Position numbers and translations under genes: made by a program
Notes under the pieces: generated by a model
Seen by the model: the letters and a program-made list of their open reading frames with translations, nothing else
Told to the model about the DNA's origin: nothing
The model's database searches: none
In this document: positions 6,191 through 13,759 of the stretch, one piece after another
How the letters are laid out: each line of letters starts with the position of its first letter
How positions within the stretch are numbered: the first letter of the stretch is position 1
Virus record (IMG/VR): IMGVR_UViG_3300008266_000405
Coordinates: 1 to 26,016 of that record
Source of the DNA: a virus
DNA length: 26,016 nt
Strand: one strand, 5' to 3'

Positions 6191-7566
6191 TATGCCACCA
6201 TACTATTTTTTAGATTTATTGCTGGAATTAAATCTGGCTTATTTGATGAGCTTGCGTTTTGTTGTTTTGGTGCAGATCCATTGATCATACTGACCATGTT
6301 TGACGTGCTTTGCATTTTATTTCTCTTAACATCCTGTGAAGATGTTAACAAGTTTTGTCCAGAATCTGATTTCTTTTCACCAAGCGAAGCATTAGTTTGT
6401 ACTGGTTCTTTTTTGGATGAATTTTGCGCAGCACCAGGTTGAATTTTTGTTGCATCTGAATCAGGAGCTTTAGTTCCCATCTTACCTTCAAGAGGAACTA
6501 CTATACCTTCACGAAACCCTTCTTGCTTTTCCATTGTTTGAATAAGCGTGTTTCTCTGAGCTTCAGACAGTGAAGACAATTTCGTGCTTTCTGGCATACC
6601 TAAAGCTTTAGTCATAGCAGCAGCATAGGCATCTGGGTTACCACCCTTTGATTTTGGTGCATAGTTTTCAGCCAAGAATCTGATATCTTTGTTGAGATAC
6701 ATATTTTTTGGTCCAAATAACAAAGTTTGTCTTGCCTTTCGTCCCATTTCCAGTGTTGGAAATACTGCTGTTGGGTTTCCATCCCCAGCAATTGTGAAAC
6801 CAATAGCACCCATTTTTTCGGCAAATTTGCCTTTTTCGAATACAATATTTCCTGGGTTATTGTTTCTCCAGGAAATAGTGCCACCAACTTTTTTGTACTC
6901 TCCGTAGTTGGTTCCAAGATTTTTATTGATTACGCTTGCATTTGGGTCACCTGAGATCGATAAGTTTCCACCGTTACCTGTACCAGCTGGTAAATTTTCA
7001 CCACCGCCACCACCGCCACCGCCAGCATCGCCTTCTGGTAATCCAAGTTGTGCTGCGGTAACAACTCCTATGGCTATCAGAGTTCCTATCACCCATTTTG
7101 GCATACCTTTTATGGTATCCAGGAAAGAATCTGTATCTTCTGGTCGTATTTTAACTATATCTAAACTAAGCTCATCTATGAACTCTGACAGTTTTTCTAA
7201 TGATTTTTCAACATTAACATCGGATTCTTCTTCTTCAGCAAGCAAAAACTTTTCTTCTAGAATAGCTTCTCTGCTACGAGTTTCGTCTTTCTGTTGTTCC
7301 AGGACACTAGAAAGTTGATTTAAAGTTTGCTTACTGTTTTCAAGAACAGATTCAATTGAGTTCGTCAGTGTTGCTAATCTATCAGAAAACGAAGAAGAAA
7401 AATCATTTATTTTGCTATCTAAATTTTGAACAGCAGAAACTATATCACCCCCATTTTGTGATTGGGGTTGCTGATTTTGTTCAACTTCTTCCTTTTGTTC
7501 ATCCATATAGGTCTGAACCATGAAGTTGCTAACATCAGGAAAAGATTGTGCTGGTTGAATTTCCAT
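6190..7566 (-). CDS. Coiled-coil, membrane-segment structural protein with lysozyme-like RNNPGN domain, 458 aa
   Basis: Visible parts in order: helical coiled-coil region (about 40-145, with SDRLATLTNSIESVLE), a hydrophobic segment at 156-174 (PKWVIGTLIAIGVVTAAQLG), an eight-glycine tract (182-189), and a globular domain at about 225-355. A Ser/Gln-rich tail follows. The globular domain begins SWRNNNPGNI and contains YAPKSKGGNPDAYAAAM, the pattern of muralytic (lysozyme/transglycosylase-like) domains found in phage virion proteins. It could open peptidoglycan during DNA entry. The start codon directly abuts the TAA of the frameshift extension upstream (TAAATG), implying translational coupling. 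Possible tape-measure or hub protein: coiled coil plus hydrophobic segment plus muralytic domain and this gene position all fit, but no signature proves it. Confidence 0.8.
   Translation of the reverse strand: MEIQPAQSFPDVSNFMVQTYMDEQKEEVEQNQQPQSQNGGDIVSAVQNLDSKINDFSSSFSDRLATLTNSIESVLENSKQTLNQLSSVLEQQKDETRSREAILEEKFLLAEEEESDVNVEKSLEKLSEFIDELSLDIVKIRPEDTDSFLDTIKGMPKWVIGTLIAIGVVTAAQLGLPEGDAGGGGGGGGENLPAGTGNGGNLSISGDPNASVINKNLGTNYGEYKKVGGTISWRNNNPGNIVFEKGKFAEKMGAIGFTIAGDGNPTAVFPTLEMGRKARQTLLFGPKNMYLNKDIRFLAENYAPKSKGGNPDAYAAAMTKALGMPESTKLSSLSEAQRNTLIQTMEKQEGFREGIVVPLEGKMGTKAPDSDATKIQPGAAQNSSKKEPVQTNASLGEKKSDSGQNLLTSSQDVKRNKMQSTSNMVSMINGSAPKQQNASSSNKPDLIPAINLKNSMVA
7000..7023 (-). repeat. Poly-glycine codon tract (GGT/GGC x8)
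   Basis: Eight consecutive Gly codons (GGC/GGT mixture on the minus strand) between the hydrophobic segment and the lysozyme-like domain of the 458-aa protein. It looks like a flexible linker and a site prone to length change. Confidence 0.85.
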
Positions 7567-7743
7567 TTATTCTTGCTGTTTTTTAAGTTTTTCTTCTAGA
7601 TATATTTTTAACATATCAACATAAAGATCTCGTTCAAATGGTATCATATTTTCTAACTCTGTTATTGAATACTTGTGATGCTGAGCCATAGCGAATATTA
7701 CGGTGTAATAATTCGACAGAGTGTTGTGACTCAAGCAAACGAA
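7567..7743 (-). CDS. -1 frameshift extension of the gp26-like protein (58 codons)
   Basis: This frame is reached from the gp26-like gene by slipping back one base in an 8-T run. It encodes FVCLSHNTLSNYYTVIFA, then MAQHHKYSITELENMIPFER and a charged helix, ending at TAA 7569-7567. The fusion would be 288 aa. The first ATG in this frame (7689) has no Shine-Dalgarno sequence, and the 18 codons before it are open and protein-like, both pointing to frameshifting rather than independent initiation. The YSITELENMIPFERDLY segment resembles small T-like tail-assembly domains in other phages, where the G/GT frameshift makes the tail-assembly chaperone. In T4 the neighbouring small hub-assembly protein is gp51; relation to it is possible but not shown. 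Confidence 0.75.
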   Translation of the reverse strand, partial: FVCLSHNTLSNYYTVIFAMAQHHKYSITELENMIPFERDLYVDMLKIYLEEKLKKQQE

Positions 7744-8432
7744 AAAAAATCCTTTAAGCCCTCAAGTTTTACTTCTTTTTCTTCGTCAGCAGAATTGACA
7801 TATTTGATTGAAGACACCACTTTTGGCATAGTTTCAAAAAACAATCTTATCTTTTTCATGGTTAGCACATCTAGACTATCCAACCAATCAGAAACTTCAT
7901 TTTCATCATGATCAGCAACGATAATGACGTTATCACCAGAATAAATCTTATCAATAGATCTCACCAGGATTTTAGATGCTTTGTCACCATCATCTTTCAT
8001 TTTCATAATACTATCAATATCGTCAAAGTTTGGATATTTCAGCAGAAGACCAACCGTGTCATTAACCTCGATCTTTGGGCTTGCGCAGCCCTCAAACGAG
8101 ACTTCAACATCATCCAGGTCAGACTCTACCTCGTATTTTTTACCATCGTCAGAATCGGTTACAAGCAGATTTACGATGTTGTTGATAGAACGAGCACGAA
8201 TCTTTATGAAAATGTATTCCACATCAAAAGTCGGCAGTTTACTAACATCAGTATCGTCTAATACACAATTCTGAACCACTTGTTTAATTGCCAATACTTG
8301 TTGGCTCAAACCAGATTGTTTAGCCATTAGAAGAATTTTTTCTTCTTTGACCAGCATCATACGAAGTTTTATTTTCTTACCTGTTGATGGTACTTGAACC
8401 TCAAAGGTAGGGTATTCAATTTTAGGCAGCAT
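7731..8432 (-). CDS. 26: Baseplate hub protein, gp26-like (T4_baseplate family), unshifted form
   Basis: A 233-aa protein matching the T4 gp26 baseplate-hub family (T4 gp26 is 208 aa). N-terminal features are PKIEYPTFEVQVPSTGKKI and FRMML-type strand/helix RMMLVKEEKILLMAK, followed by LAIKQVVQNCV and PTFDVEYIFIKIRARS, the most conserved part. The C-terminal half is acidic. The family acts in hub assembly in the cytoplasm. ATG 8432 follows GAGGAAAT. The gene ends with KDFFSFA and TGA, but four codons earlier it contains a slippery TTTTTTTT, so a proportion of ribosomes probably produces the longer fusion. It lies downstream of a tube-initiator-like gene and upstream of two coiled-coil structural genes. 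Confidence 0.8.
   Translation of the reverse strand: MLPKIEYPTFEVQVPSTGKKIKLRMMLVKEEKILLMAKQSGLSQQVLAIKQVVQNCVLDDTDVSKLPTFDVEYIFIKIRARSINNIVNLLVTDSDDGKKYEVESDLDDVEVSFEGCASPKIEVNDTVGLLLKYPNFDDIDSIMKMKDDGDKASKILVRSIDKIYSGDNVIIVADHDENEVSDWLDSLDVLTMKKIRLFFETMPKVVSSIKYVNSADEEKEVKLEGLKDFFSFA
7742..7749 (-). promoter_or_regulatory. -1 ribosomal frameshift slippery site (T8)
   Basis: On the minus strand the sequence reads GAT TTT TTT TCG in the gp26-like frame, which contains the slippery heptamer T-TTT-TTT. After a -1 slip the next codon is TTC (7743-7741) and the frame stays open to 7567. The unshifted frame stops at 7733-7731. A small possible stem (GAGT/ACTC, minus strand 7732-7719) lies about 9 bases downstream and might stimulate slippage, but it is weak. 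Confidence 0.7.
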
Positions 8433-8444
8433 ATTATTTCCTCA

Positions 8445-9167
8445 TTATCTTCCAAAAAGGGTAGAACCCAGGGATTGTAAAGCATTTGTAAATCCAACAA
8501 GTCTGTCGATCTTACCAAACAGACGATCACTTTTCGATTCAATTCTGAAGCTATCTGAACCGAGGTAATGATAAACTATATCTCTATAGTGCATACGAAC
8601 AACTAATTTTGCCAGCTTATCTCTATCATTCCAATTCAAATCGATTGCTGTAATTGCTGTTGGAAAAGCTTCAGTTAACTCAACAGTTTTAATTCTTTCC
8701 GCAGTCTCATCAAATACATTTATCAATACGGTTGTGGTATAATTGCTTTTGTAATTTGCAAAATAAGGTCTTCTATTTGATACCAAGACACCATCAGATA
8801 TTTTTGATACATAGTCCATAGATCTAACTCTAGAATAATCTACGATTCCAAGAGTCCACTCTTCAAAAAAATCAGCTACGAATTTTTGATCTAAAACGAA
8901 TTCTAGACTTATATCACCCAACGTAGCGTTTGAAATGATTCTTTCTGAGAGACCATATCCGTATTTTTGAATGTCTTTGCCAACCAGAGTTACGCCAGGA
9001 ATGGAAGCAGCACTACAACGTAATGACAGTATTTCAGTTCTTTCTGGGTTCTTACTTCTGGCTTTCATACACGGGGGCATAGAGATCATGACATTGAAGA
9101 GATTGGTCTTCATGACCCCTCTCTTGTTGATCTCCGACATAAATTCGCTTATTCTGAAGGTTGCCAT
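8445..9167 (-). CDS. 54: Tail tube-fold protein, probably baseplate tube initiator gp54-like
   Basis: A 240-aa protein with the gp19/gp54 tube-fold pattern. Near the N-terminus is LFNVMISMPP, then LRCSAASIPGVTLVG, FFEEWTLGIVDYSRV, a strand pair around YTTTVLINVFDE, and EAFPTAITAIDLNW. These match the order seen in T4-superfamily tube proteins. T4 gp54 (320 aa) caps the gp48 ring and starts polymerisation of the gp19 tube. Here a gp48 homologue is encoded nearby on the other strand, and gp26 is the next gene. The length and position favour gp54 over the main tube protein gp19 (163 aa in T4), but a gp19 paralogue is not excluded. Ribosome site CAGGT precedes ATG 9167. Confidence 0.65.
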   Translation of the reverse strand: MATFRISEFMSEINKRGVMKTNLFNVMISMPPCMKARSKNPERTEILSLRCSAASIPGVTLVGKDIQKYGYGLSERIISNATLGDISLEFVLDQKFVADFFEEWTLGIVDYSRVRSMDYVSKISDGVLVSNRRPYFANYKSNYTTTVLINVFDETAERIKTVELTEAFPTAITAIDLNWNDRDKLAKLVVRMHYRDIVYHYLGSDSFRIESKSDRLFGKIDRLVGFTNALQSLGSTLFGR

Positions 9168-9172
9168 TTTGT

Positions 9173-9739
9173 TTACCTGTAAATGAAGTTTCCTGGTGAG
9201 TCAAAAGCTTCTTCCCACATTGCTCTTGGGATTTGTATTTTAGCTGTACGCACATAGCTATTTAGATACTTTTTATAACCTTTGTAATTAGATCCAACTT
9301 CGGATATTAATGCCATAGCCTCGCCTGGATCACCATCATCATCTAGGATATTCATTATTTCTTGTAATAGTGTTTTACGAGCCTGTTTATCGATATAATG
9401 AATATTAATACCAGCAAACCCACCACCAGTAAAATCGGTTACAAACACAACAGGAAATGTGTCCCATACAGGAAGTCTGGCTTTATTCTTTGCATCATAG
9501 GTGAACATCCAGAATTGAAGCGGATATTGGTCTTTACTTGGGTTTTGGCTTTTATTTTCCTGAAGAGCTTCAGTAAGCTCTATTTTTGACACCATTCTGC
9601 CATCTTTGGCATACCAAAAACCGCGCTGTTCATACCCAAGATCTTCCAGGATATCTCGCTGCTCTTCAGTGAATGCCTGTTCTTTTTTGGCTAAGTCTGC
9701 TAATCCGCCAGTCAATACATCAATTAATCTTTCAGCCAT
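9173..9739 (-). CDS. Conserved phage protein of unknown function, 188 aa, next to gp4
   Basis: I do not recognise this protein firmly. The N-terminal third is helical and contains GFWYAKDGRM. The centre has a distinctive motif, FWMFTYDAKNKARLPVWDTF, continuing as PVVFVTDFTGGGFAGINIHY, then ARKTLLQEIM. The C-terminus is a helix pair with aromatic residues ending SPGNFIYR. The motif (a compact 'LPxxDxxPxVF...GGGFxGxNxHY') recalls minor structural proteins of T4-like cyanophages. T4 places gene 2 (DNA end protector) beside gene 4, so a gp2 role is a hypothesis from position only. The start ATG 9739 overlaps the gp4 stop by 8 bases, so the two are co-translated. Confidence 0.75.
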   Translation of the reverse strand: MAERLIDVLTGGLADLAKKEQAFTEEQRDILEDLGYEQRGFWYAKDGRMVSKIELTEALQENKSQNPSKDQYPLQFWMFTYDAKNKARLPVWDTFPVVFVTDFTGGGFAGINIHYIDKQARKTLLQEIMNILDDDGDPGEAMALISEVGSNYKGYKKYLNSYVRTAKIQIPRAMWEEAFDSPGNFIYR

Positions 9740-10178
9740 TGTAGATTATTCCAAGATCTTTTTCGGTTAATATTAGAAATTGCCATTGCCTGTCGGCGCA
9801 ATAGTTTTTTGCTGCCTTCCACTTTGCCTGGTTTACGCCCCAGGTGTACACTTCGGTTAAGTAACTTTTTGTCTTTTTTTTCTGCACAACAGGTTCTTTT
9901 GTTTGCTTTTCTGGCTTGACTTCGACCACAATAGTTTCAATTACCCCATCTTTGTTTTTACGTTTGACCTTAAAGTCTGGGTAATATCTATGAACTTTCC
10001 CATCAATCGGTGATAAATAGGGTATGAAGAACTCCTCACTGGACCATTTTAGAACGTCTGGATGCTTGTCTAACCAGATCATGTACTTCAATTCCCAGGA
10101 GCTTCGGTAGATTATATTAGTGTGTTGCCCTTCGTATTTTGAAGGGTTTTGGGGTTGAAAGTAACCTTTATAAGCCAT
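9732..10178 (-). CDS. 4: Head completion protein, gp4-like
   Basis: A 148-aa protein close in length and sequence pattern to T4 gp4 (150 aa), also known as gp50/65. It shows PQNPSKYEGQHTNIIYRSSW, WLDKHPDVLKWSSEEFFIPY, then DGKVHRYYPDFKVKRK and IVVEVKPEKQT. These resemble a PD-(D/E)XK nuclease-like core: E44-E45 in SSEE, D64 (PDF), and E80-V-K82. In T4, gp4 finishes the packaged head so that tails can join. It is the first gene of the minus-strand unit, with a promoter-like CTAAATAGG just upstream and a weak ribosome site (GTGGA). Confidence 0.9.
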   Translation of the reverse strand: MAYKGYFQPQNPSKYEGQHTNIIYRSSWELKYMIWLDKHPDVLKWSSEEFFIPYLSPIDGKVHRYYPDFKVKRKNKDGVIETIVVEVKPEKQTKEPVVQKKKTKSYLTEVYTWGVNQAKWKAAKNYCADRQWQFLILTEKDLGIIYNG

Positions 10179-10188
10179 TTGAATCCAC

Positions 10189-10197
10189 TATAAATAA
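10189..10197 (+). promoter_or_regulatory. T4-type late promoter (TATAAATAA) for the right arm
   Basis: TATAAATAA matches the T4 late consensus. It lies in the 46-bp gap between divergent genes, 28 bases upstream of the gp48 ATG, so transcription would start near 10203. It probably drives the gp48-gp53-gp27-gp5 cluster. Confidence 0.6.
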
Positions 10198-10207
10198 TAA
10201 GCACTCT

Positions 10208-10217
10208 CCTATTTAGA
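10208..10217 (-). promoter_or_regulatory. Late-promoter-like box (TCTAAATAGG) for the minus-strand arm
   Basis: The minus strand reads TCTAAATAGG, sharing the TAAATA core with the other intergenic boxes. Initiation about 6 bases downstream would start near 10203, about 25 bases before the gp4 ATG at 10178. It faces the plus-strand box at 10189, so the two predicted start points almost coincide. Confidence 0.4.
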
Positions 10218-10224
10218 GACATTT

Positions 10225-11622
10225 ATGGCATTACAAGTAGCAAAACCAGATCAAAAGTTAACCACGGATAATCCAGAAAATCCAATCAAATCGATTGTGA
10301 AGTCTGTTGACGAGAGACTTCAAGAGCTAAATGGTATCCTGGGGACTGCTGTATCAGCTGTTGATGGAAGCTTTAATTCCAGGGAAGAATTTAATAAGTT
10401 CAAAAATGATGTTGCCAAAAAGTATGGTATAGATTCCGCTTTGTCTACAATTAACGAGACTATGGGTTTGGTTAAGTCTTTTGAACTTGCTTTAAAAGGA
10501 ATACCAAACGATGGTTCGCCTAAAGCAAATTATTCTCAGATAACAAAAGTTGGTAAGTATCAATATCCATCAGATTTGGGTGGCATATATTTACAAATAA
10601 GTCTGAAAGAATGGAAGAAATTGAGTGCTTTTGGTAAAAATACAATGGACACAAAAACTACCATTGCTTTACCTTTGCCCAAAAATCTGGTAGAATCACA
10701 CAATGTTGGTTACAAACAAACTTCGTTGGGATCTGTTGTTGGCGGTATGAAACAAGGTGCTCTTGGTGCAGCCACTGGTCAAACCGATGATTATCAAAAA
10801 AGATTGACTGTTAGTATTGGATCTGCTCTAACAGAAGCTGCTATTCGTGAGGCAGAAGGGGCAGCAACAAAAGCAGCTGGAGGTATGCCAATTGGTGGTG
10901 ATGCCCTTGCTTCTATTGCGACAACTACTGCAAATATCGCCACTGAAATAAAAAACGCTTTGGATAATGCAACAGAACAAGCTTTAGGATTGGCATATAA
11001 TCCGAATTTAACATTAGTTCTTGGTGGTCCGACTTTACGACAACATAACTTTACCTGGCTCTTATCAGCAAAAAACTATGCGGAAAGCAAAGTGATAAAA
11101 GATATTGTAAACGAGCTTAGAAAAGCCATGCTTCCATCGTCTGTTGACGGATTTATGTACAAATATCCAAATTACGCTTTGATAAGAATTCATCCAAAAA
11201 ATGATTTCTTGTATAAATTCAAACCATGCGTTATCGCTGGACTTACTGTTAATTATGCTGGTGCTGGCTACCCATCTTTTATGCCAGGTCAAGAAACTGG
11301 TAACCACCCACCAACTTTTGTTGAGTTATCTATTATTTTCCAAGAAGTCGAAACAATCATCAGAGAAAATATTGAAAGCGGTGACGAGTTCTTGAGTAAT
11401 GCTAAAACGGAAGGTTCTACTGTTGGCGTGTTTGATTCGTTCCCAGAATCTATTATTAAAATTGCTGATTTTGGTCTTGACACTGGTATAAACTCTGCTG
11501 TTGATCTTACTTTTGATGCAGCAAAATCAGTCGGAAGTAGAATAGGAAAGATTACTGATAATGCAGCGATAAGACTTAATCCACCAACTCCACCAGCTGG
11601 TGGAACGCCAGGGGGCGGATAA
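10225..11622 (+). CDS. 48: Baseplate tail-tube cap, gp48-like
   Basis: A 465-aa protein (T4 gp48 is 364 aa). The C-terminal half carries the tube-fold pattern: YNPNLTLVLGGPTLRQHNFTW, then SAKNYAESKVIKDIVNELRK, FMYKYPNYALIRI, FKPCVIAGLTVNYAGAGYPS and PPTFVELSIIFQEVE, which is the gp48 signature. The N-terminal half is helical with many Ala/Thr residues (about 160-250), likely an elaboration. In T4 gp48 sits on the hub and nucleates the gp54 ring and the tube. The C-terminus ends in a Pro/Gly-rich tail (NPPTPPAGGTPGGG). The stop shares its last base with the gp53 start (TAATG). Confidence 0.88.
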   Translation: MALQVAKPDQKLTTDNPENPIKSIVKSVDERLQELNGILGTAVSAVDGSFNSREEFNKFKNDVAKKYGIDSALSTINETMGLVKSFELALKGIPNDGSPKANYSQITKVGKYQYPSDLGGIYLQISLKEWKKLSAFGKNTMDTKTTIALPLPKNLVESHNVGYKQTSLGSVVGGMKQGALGAATGQTDDYQKRLTVSIGSALTEAAIREAEGAATKAAGGMPIGGDALASIATTTANIATEIKNALDNATEQALGLAYNPNLTLVLGGPTLRQHNFTWLLSAKNYAESKVIKDIVNELRKAMLPSSVDGFMYKYPNYALIRIHPKNDFLYKFKPCVIAGLTVNYAGAGYPSFMPGQETGNHPPTFVELSIIFQEVETIIRENIESGDEFLSNAKTEGSTVGVFDSFPESIIKIADFGLDTGINSAVDLTFDAAKSVGSRIGKITDNAAIRLNPPTPPAGGTPGGG

Positions 11623-12497
11623 TGGCTAGACCATATTTTTCAAATTTACCAATAATGAATTATGACGGCTATGTTAGCATAGACCTTCTTTCTCGTGTCG
11701 TTGCTAGAACAGTAGCACCTGTTACAGAGTCTTTCTACTTTAACTATGTGGTCAAAGACGGTGAACGTGCTGATTCCGTAGCCAGTGACTTTTATGGTAA
11801 TCCAAATTATGTTTGGTCTATCTACCTGGTAAACAACATACTTGATCCAGCGCATGAGTGGTTTAAGACCGAAGAAGATTTGTATGAGTTCATCATAAAA
11901 AAATATGGAACTTATTCAAAAGCTGCTAATAAAATTGTGTTTTATCGAAATAATTACGATACCGATGATACTGAAGTGTCTTTGGCTGGGTATGAAACCC
12001 TACCAGTAAACCCGTCTGCTGAATATCCATACAATCTAAAACGCTTTTATTCTCCAATCGTGAATGAATATAACAACGTTGTTAGCTACAAAAGAACAAG
12101 TCTTGATGAAGTTCGATCAACCAATAAAATTATAGAACTAACATTAGATTCTACTGATTATAATATTGGTGAAAGAATAACTCAAAAAACTGCTGGTGTT
12201 GTTACTGCATCTGCTTTTGTGTCTGCCAAAGATCTTAACAAATTGGTTGTTCAACATGTAACTGGAACTTTTGGAACAGCATCGGCAGTTGTTGGAGAAG
12301 ATTCCGCAGCATCAGAAACACCATCTGTAGTGACTTTAATCACTAAAGTCATACCTGATGAAGAACTCGCCTTCTTCACTGATGTTACTGCCCTGGATTA
12401 TGAAACAGAATTAAATGAAAGTCGTAAAATTATTAAATTGATTCGCCCAGAATATATTGATAGTATTGAATCTCAACTTATAGGATTATTTGCTTAA
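11622..12497 (+). CDS. 53: Baseplate wedge protein, gp53-like, with an inserted beta module
   Basis: A 291-aa protein versus 196 in T4. The N-terminal 100 residues hold the conserved LysM-like part: YFNYVVKDGERADSVASDFY and GNPNYVWSIYLVNNILDP (about 37-75). The C-terminal 30 residues (YETELNESRKIIKLIRPEYI) match the gp53 helix. Between them, at about 165-255, lies an extra beta-rich region with YNIGERITQKTAGVVTASAF, a module that recurs in the gp7-like, gp8 and gp10-like proteins here. T4 gp53 links wedges to each other around the hub. The gene overlaps both neighbours by one base (TAATG). Confidence 0.85.
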   Translation: MARPYFSNLPIMNYDGYVSIDLLSRVVARTVAPVTESFYFNYVVKDGERADSVASDFYGNPNYVWSIYLVNNILDPAHEWFKTEEDLYEFIIKKYGTYSKAANKIVFYRNNYDTDDTEVSLAGYETLPVNPSAEYPYNLKRFYSPIVNEYNNVVSYKRTSLDEVRSTNKIIELTLDSTDYNIGERITQKTAGVVTASAFVSAKDLNKLVVQHVTGTFGTASAVVGEDSAASETPSVVTLITKVIPDEELAFFTDVTALDYETELNESRKIIKLIRPEYIDSIESQLIGLFA

Positions 12498-13759
12498 TGG
12501 CAACAGATAAGTTTAAACCAGGTGATGTGGATATTAAAAATTTAGTTATATCTACACATACTGGGGTCAGCATTTCTTTGACTGATATGTATATTGAATT
12601 TTCAGTATTCGAAGATATGTTGAGTCCATTTTTAACAGCCACCATACAGGTTGTTGACAGCGTTGGTATATTAAAAAATGCTCCACTTTTAGGTGGTGAA
12701 CTTGTTATTGTTGAATTCGCCACACCAACAAGAAAATCAGCAAAGTATACATTCTATGTTAAGTCTATTGACAACGTTGATGTTGTGGCACCGATGAACG
12801 TCAGCTATAGCTATACACTAAACTGTGTCTCAGAAGAAGCTTTTATAGACAACACAAAAATAATAGCAAAAACATATACTGGAACTGTAAACGATATAAT
12901 AGCTAATGTTTTAAAAAAAGATCTTGGATCAAAGAAGAATTTTTACTACGATACTACAAGAGGTGTTCAGGACTTTGTTATTAATTACGAAAAACCCTTT
13001 ACTGCAATAAGAAGATTATCTAAACGTGGTGTTTCTTTGCAAGAAAGATCTTCATCTTTTATGTTCTTTGAAGGAAGAGACGGGTTTTACTACATGACCC
13101 TGGAATCTCTGGCTGATCTTAAAAAAGATAATATTGGCGATAAAACGTTTTTGAATGTTCCAATGTCAGGATCTAAAGAATCAAATAACCCAGAAGAATT
13201 TCGCAGCTTGATTGGTATGGTTGTTGGAGATACACCAAGCTTATCAGATGATATCGAGTCTGGCGTTATGAATAGTCAAACAAAAACGTTTGACATGCTA
13301 ACAAAAACACTAAAAACTACTAAATTTAATATTGCAGAGAAAGTAAAAGATTATAAATGTTTTTCATCAAAAAAAAATGAATCCATAAGACTGCCAGACA
13401 AAATTGTAAAAAAATATGGAGCCGAGTCAAGTAAAGTTTATTTTCGTGTTAACGATGGCAGCTCTAAAGAAAATTATATTGACGATATGTTAGCGGGTAA
13501 ACTAGCCTATACAATGCTTGCTTTAAAATCGCCAAATCTGATAAATGCTCACGGTGATTCTACTCTTGGTGTTGGTGATTTAATAACTGTAAAATATGCA
13601 AAATCCAGTGCTGTTGATGGTGATAGTAAAAAGGAAGAACGTTATACATCAGGCAATCAAATGGTTATTCGCTTACGACATATGGTTCGCAAAACTGGTT
13701 CTGGTCCTAAATTTGTGACTGCTATGGAAACTATTAGCTTTTTTGGTGGTGAACCATGA
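12497..13759 (+). CDS. 27: Baseplate hub protein, gp27-like
   Basis: A 420-aa protein, close to T4 gp27 (391 aa). The first domain (about 20-120) has the tube-like beta pattern found in gp27, Mu gp44 and VgrG (MYIEFSVFEDMLSPFLTATI, VVDSVGILKNAPLLGGELV). It continues with a region like YEKPFTAIRRLSKRGVSL, which is common in this hub family, then another tube-like domain and a C-terminal strand set (GNQMVIRLRHMVRKTG...). The product should form the central hub trimer that connects the tube to the spike. The stop overlaps the gp5-like start by four bases (ATGA), and gp27 and gp5 form one complex in T4. Sequence identity to T4 is low, so the call rests mainly on fold pattern and gene order. Confidence 0.75.
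   Translation: MATDKFKPGDVDIKNLVISTHTGVSISLTDMYIEFSVFEDMLSPFLTATIQVVDSVGILKNAPLLGGELVIVEFATPTRKSAKYTFYVKSIDNVDVVAPMNVSYSYTLNCVSEEAFIDNTKIIAKTYTGTVNDIIANVLKKDLGSKKNFYYDTTRGVQDFVINYEKPFTAIRRLSKRGVSLQERSSSFMFFEGRDGFYYMTLESLADLKKDNIGDKTFLNVPMSGSKESNNPEEFRSLIGMVVGDTPSLSDDIESGVMNSQTKTFDMLTKTLKTTKFNIAEKVKDYKCFSSKKNESIRLPDKIVKKYGAESSKVYFRVNDGSSKENYIDDMLAGKLAYTMLALKSPNLINAHGDSTLGVGDLITVKYAKSSAVDGDSKKEERYTSGNQMVIRLRHMVRKTGSGPKFVTAMETISFFGGEP

Noticed and set aside
6908-7318. Plus-strand 136-codon frame rich in Pro and Ser
   Set aside because: It is the antisense shadow of the Gly-tract and Ser/Glu-rich parts of the 458-aa minus-strand gene; no ribosome site or family pattern.
7719-7732. GAGT/ACTC stem as the frameshift stimulator
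   Set aside because: Only 4 base pairs with a 6-base loop; too weak to claim as a functional element by eye, though mentioned with the slippery site.
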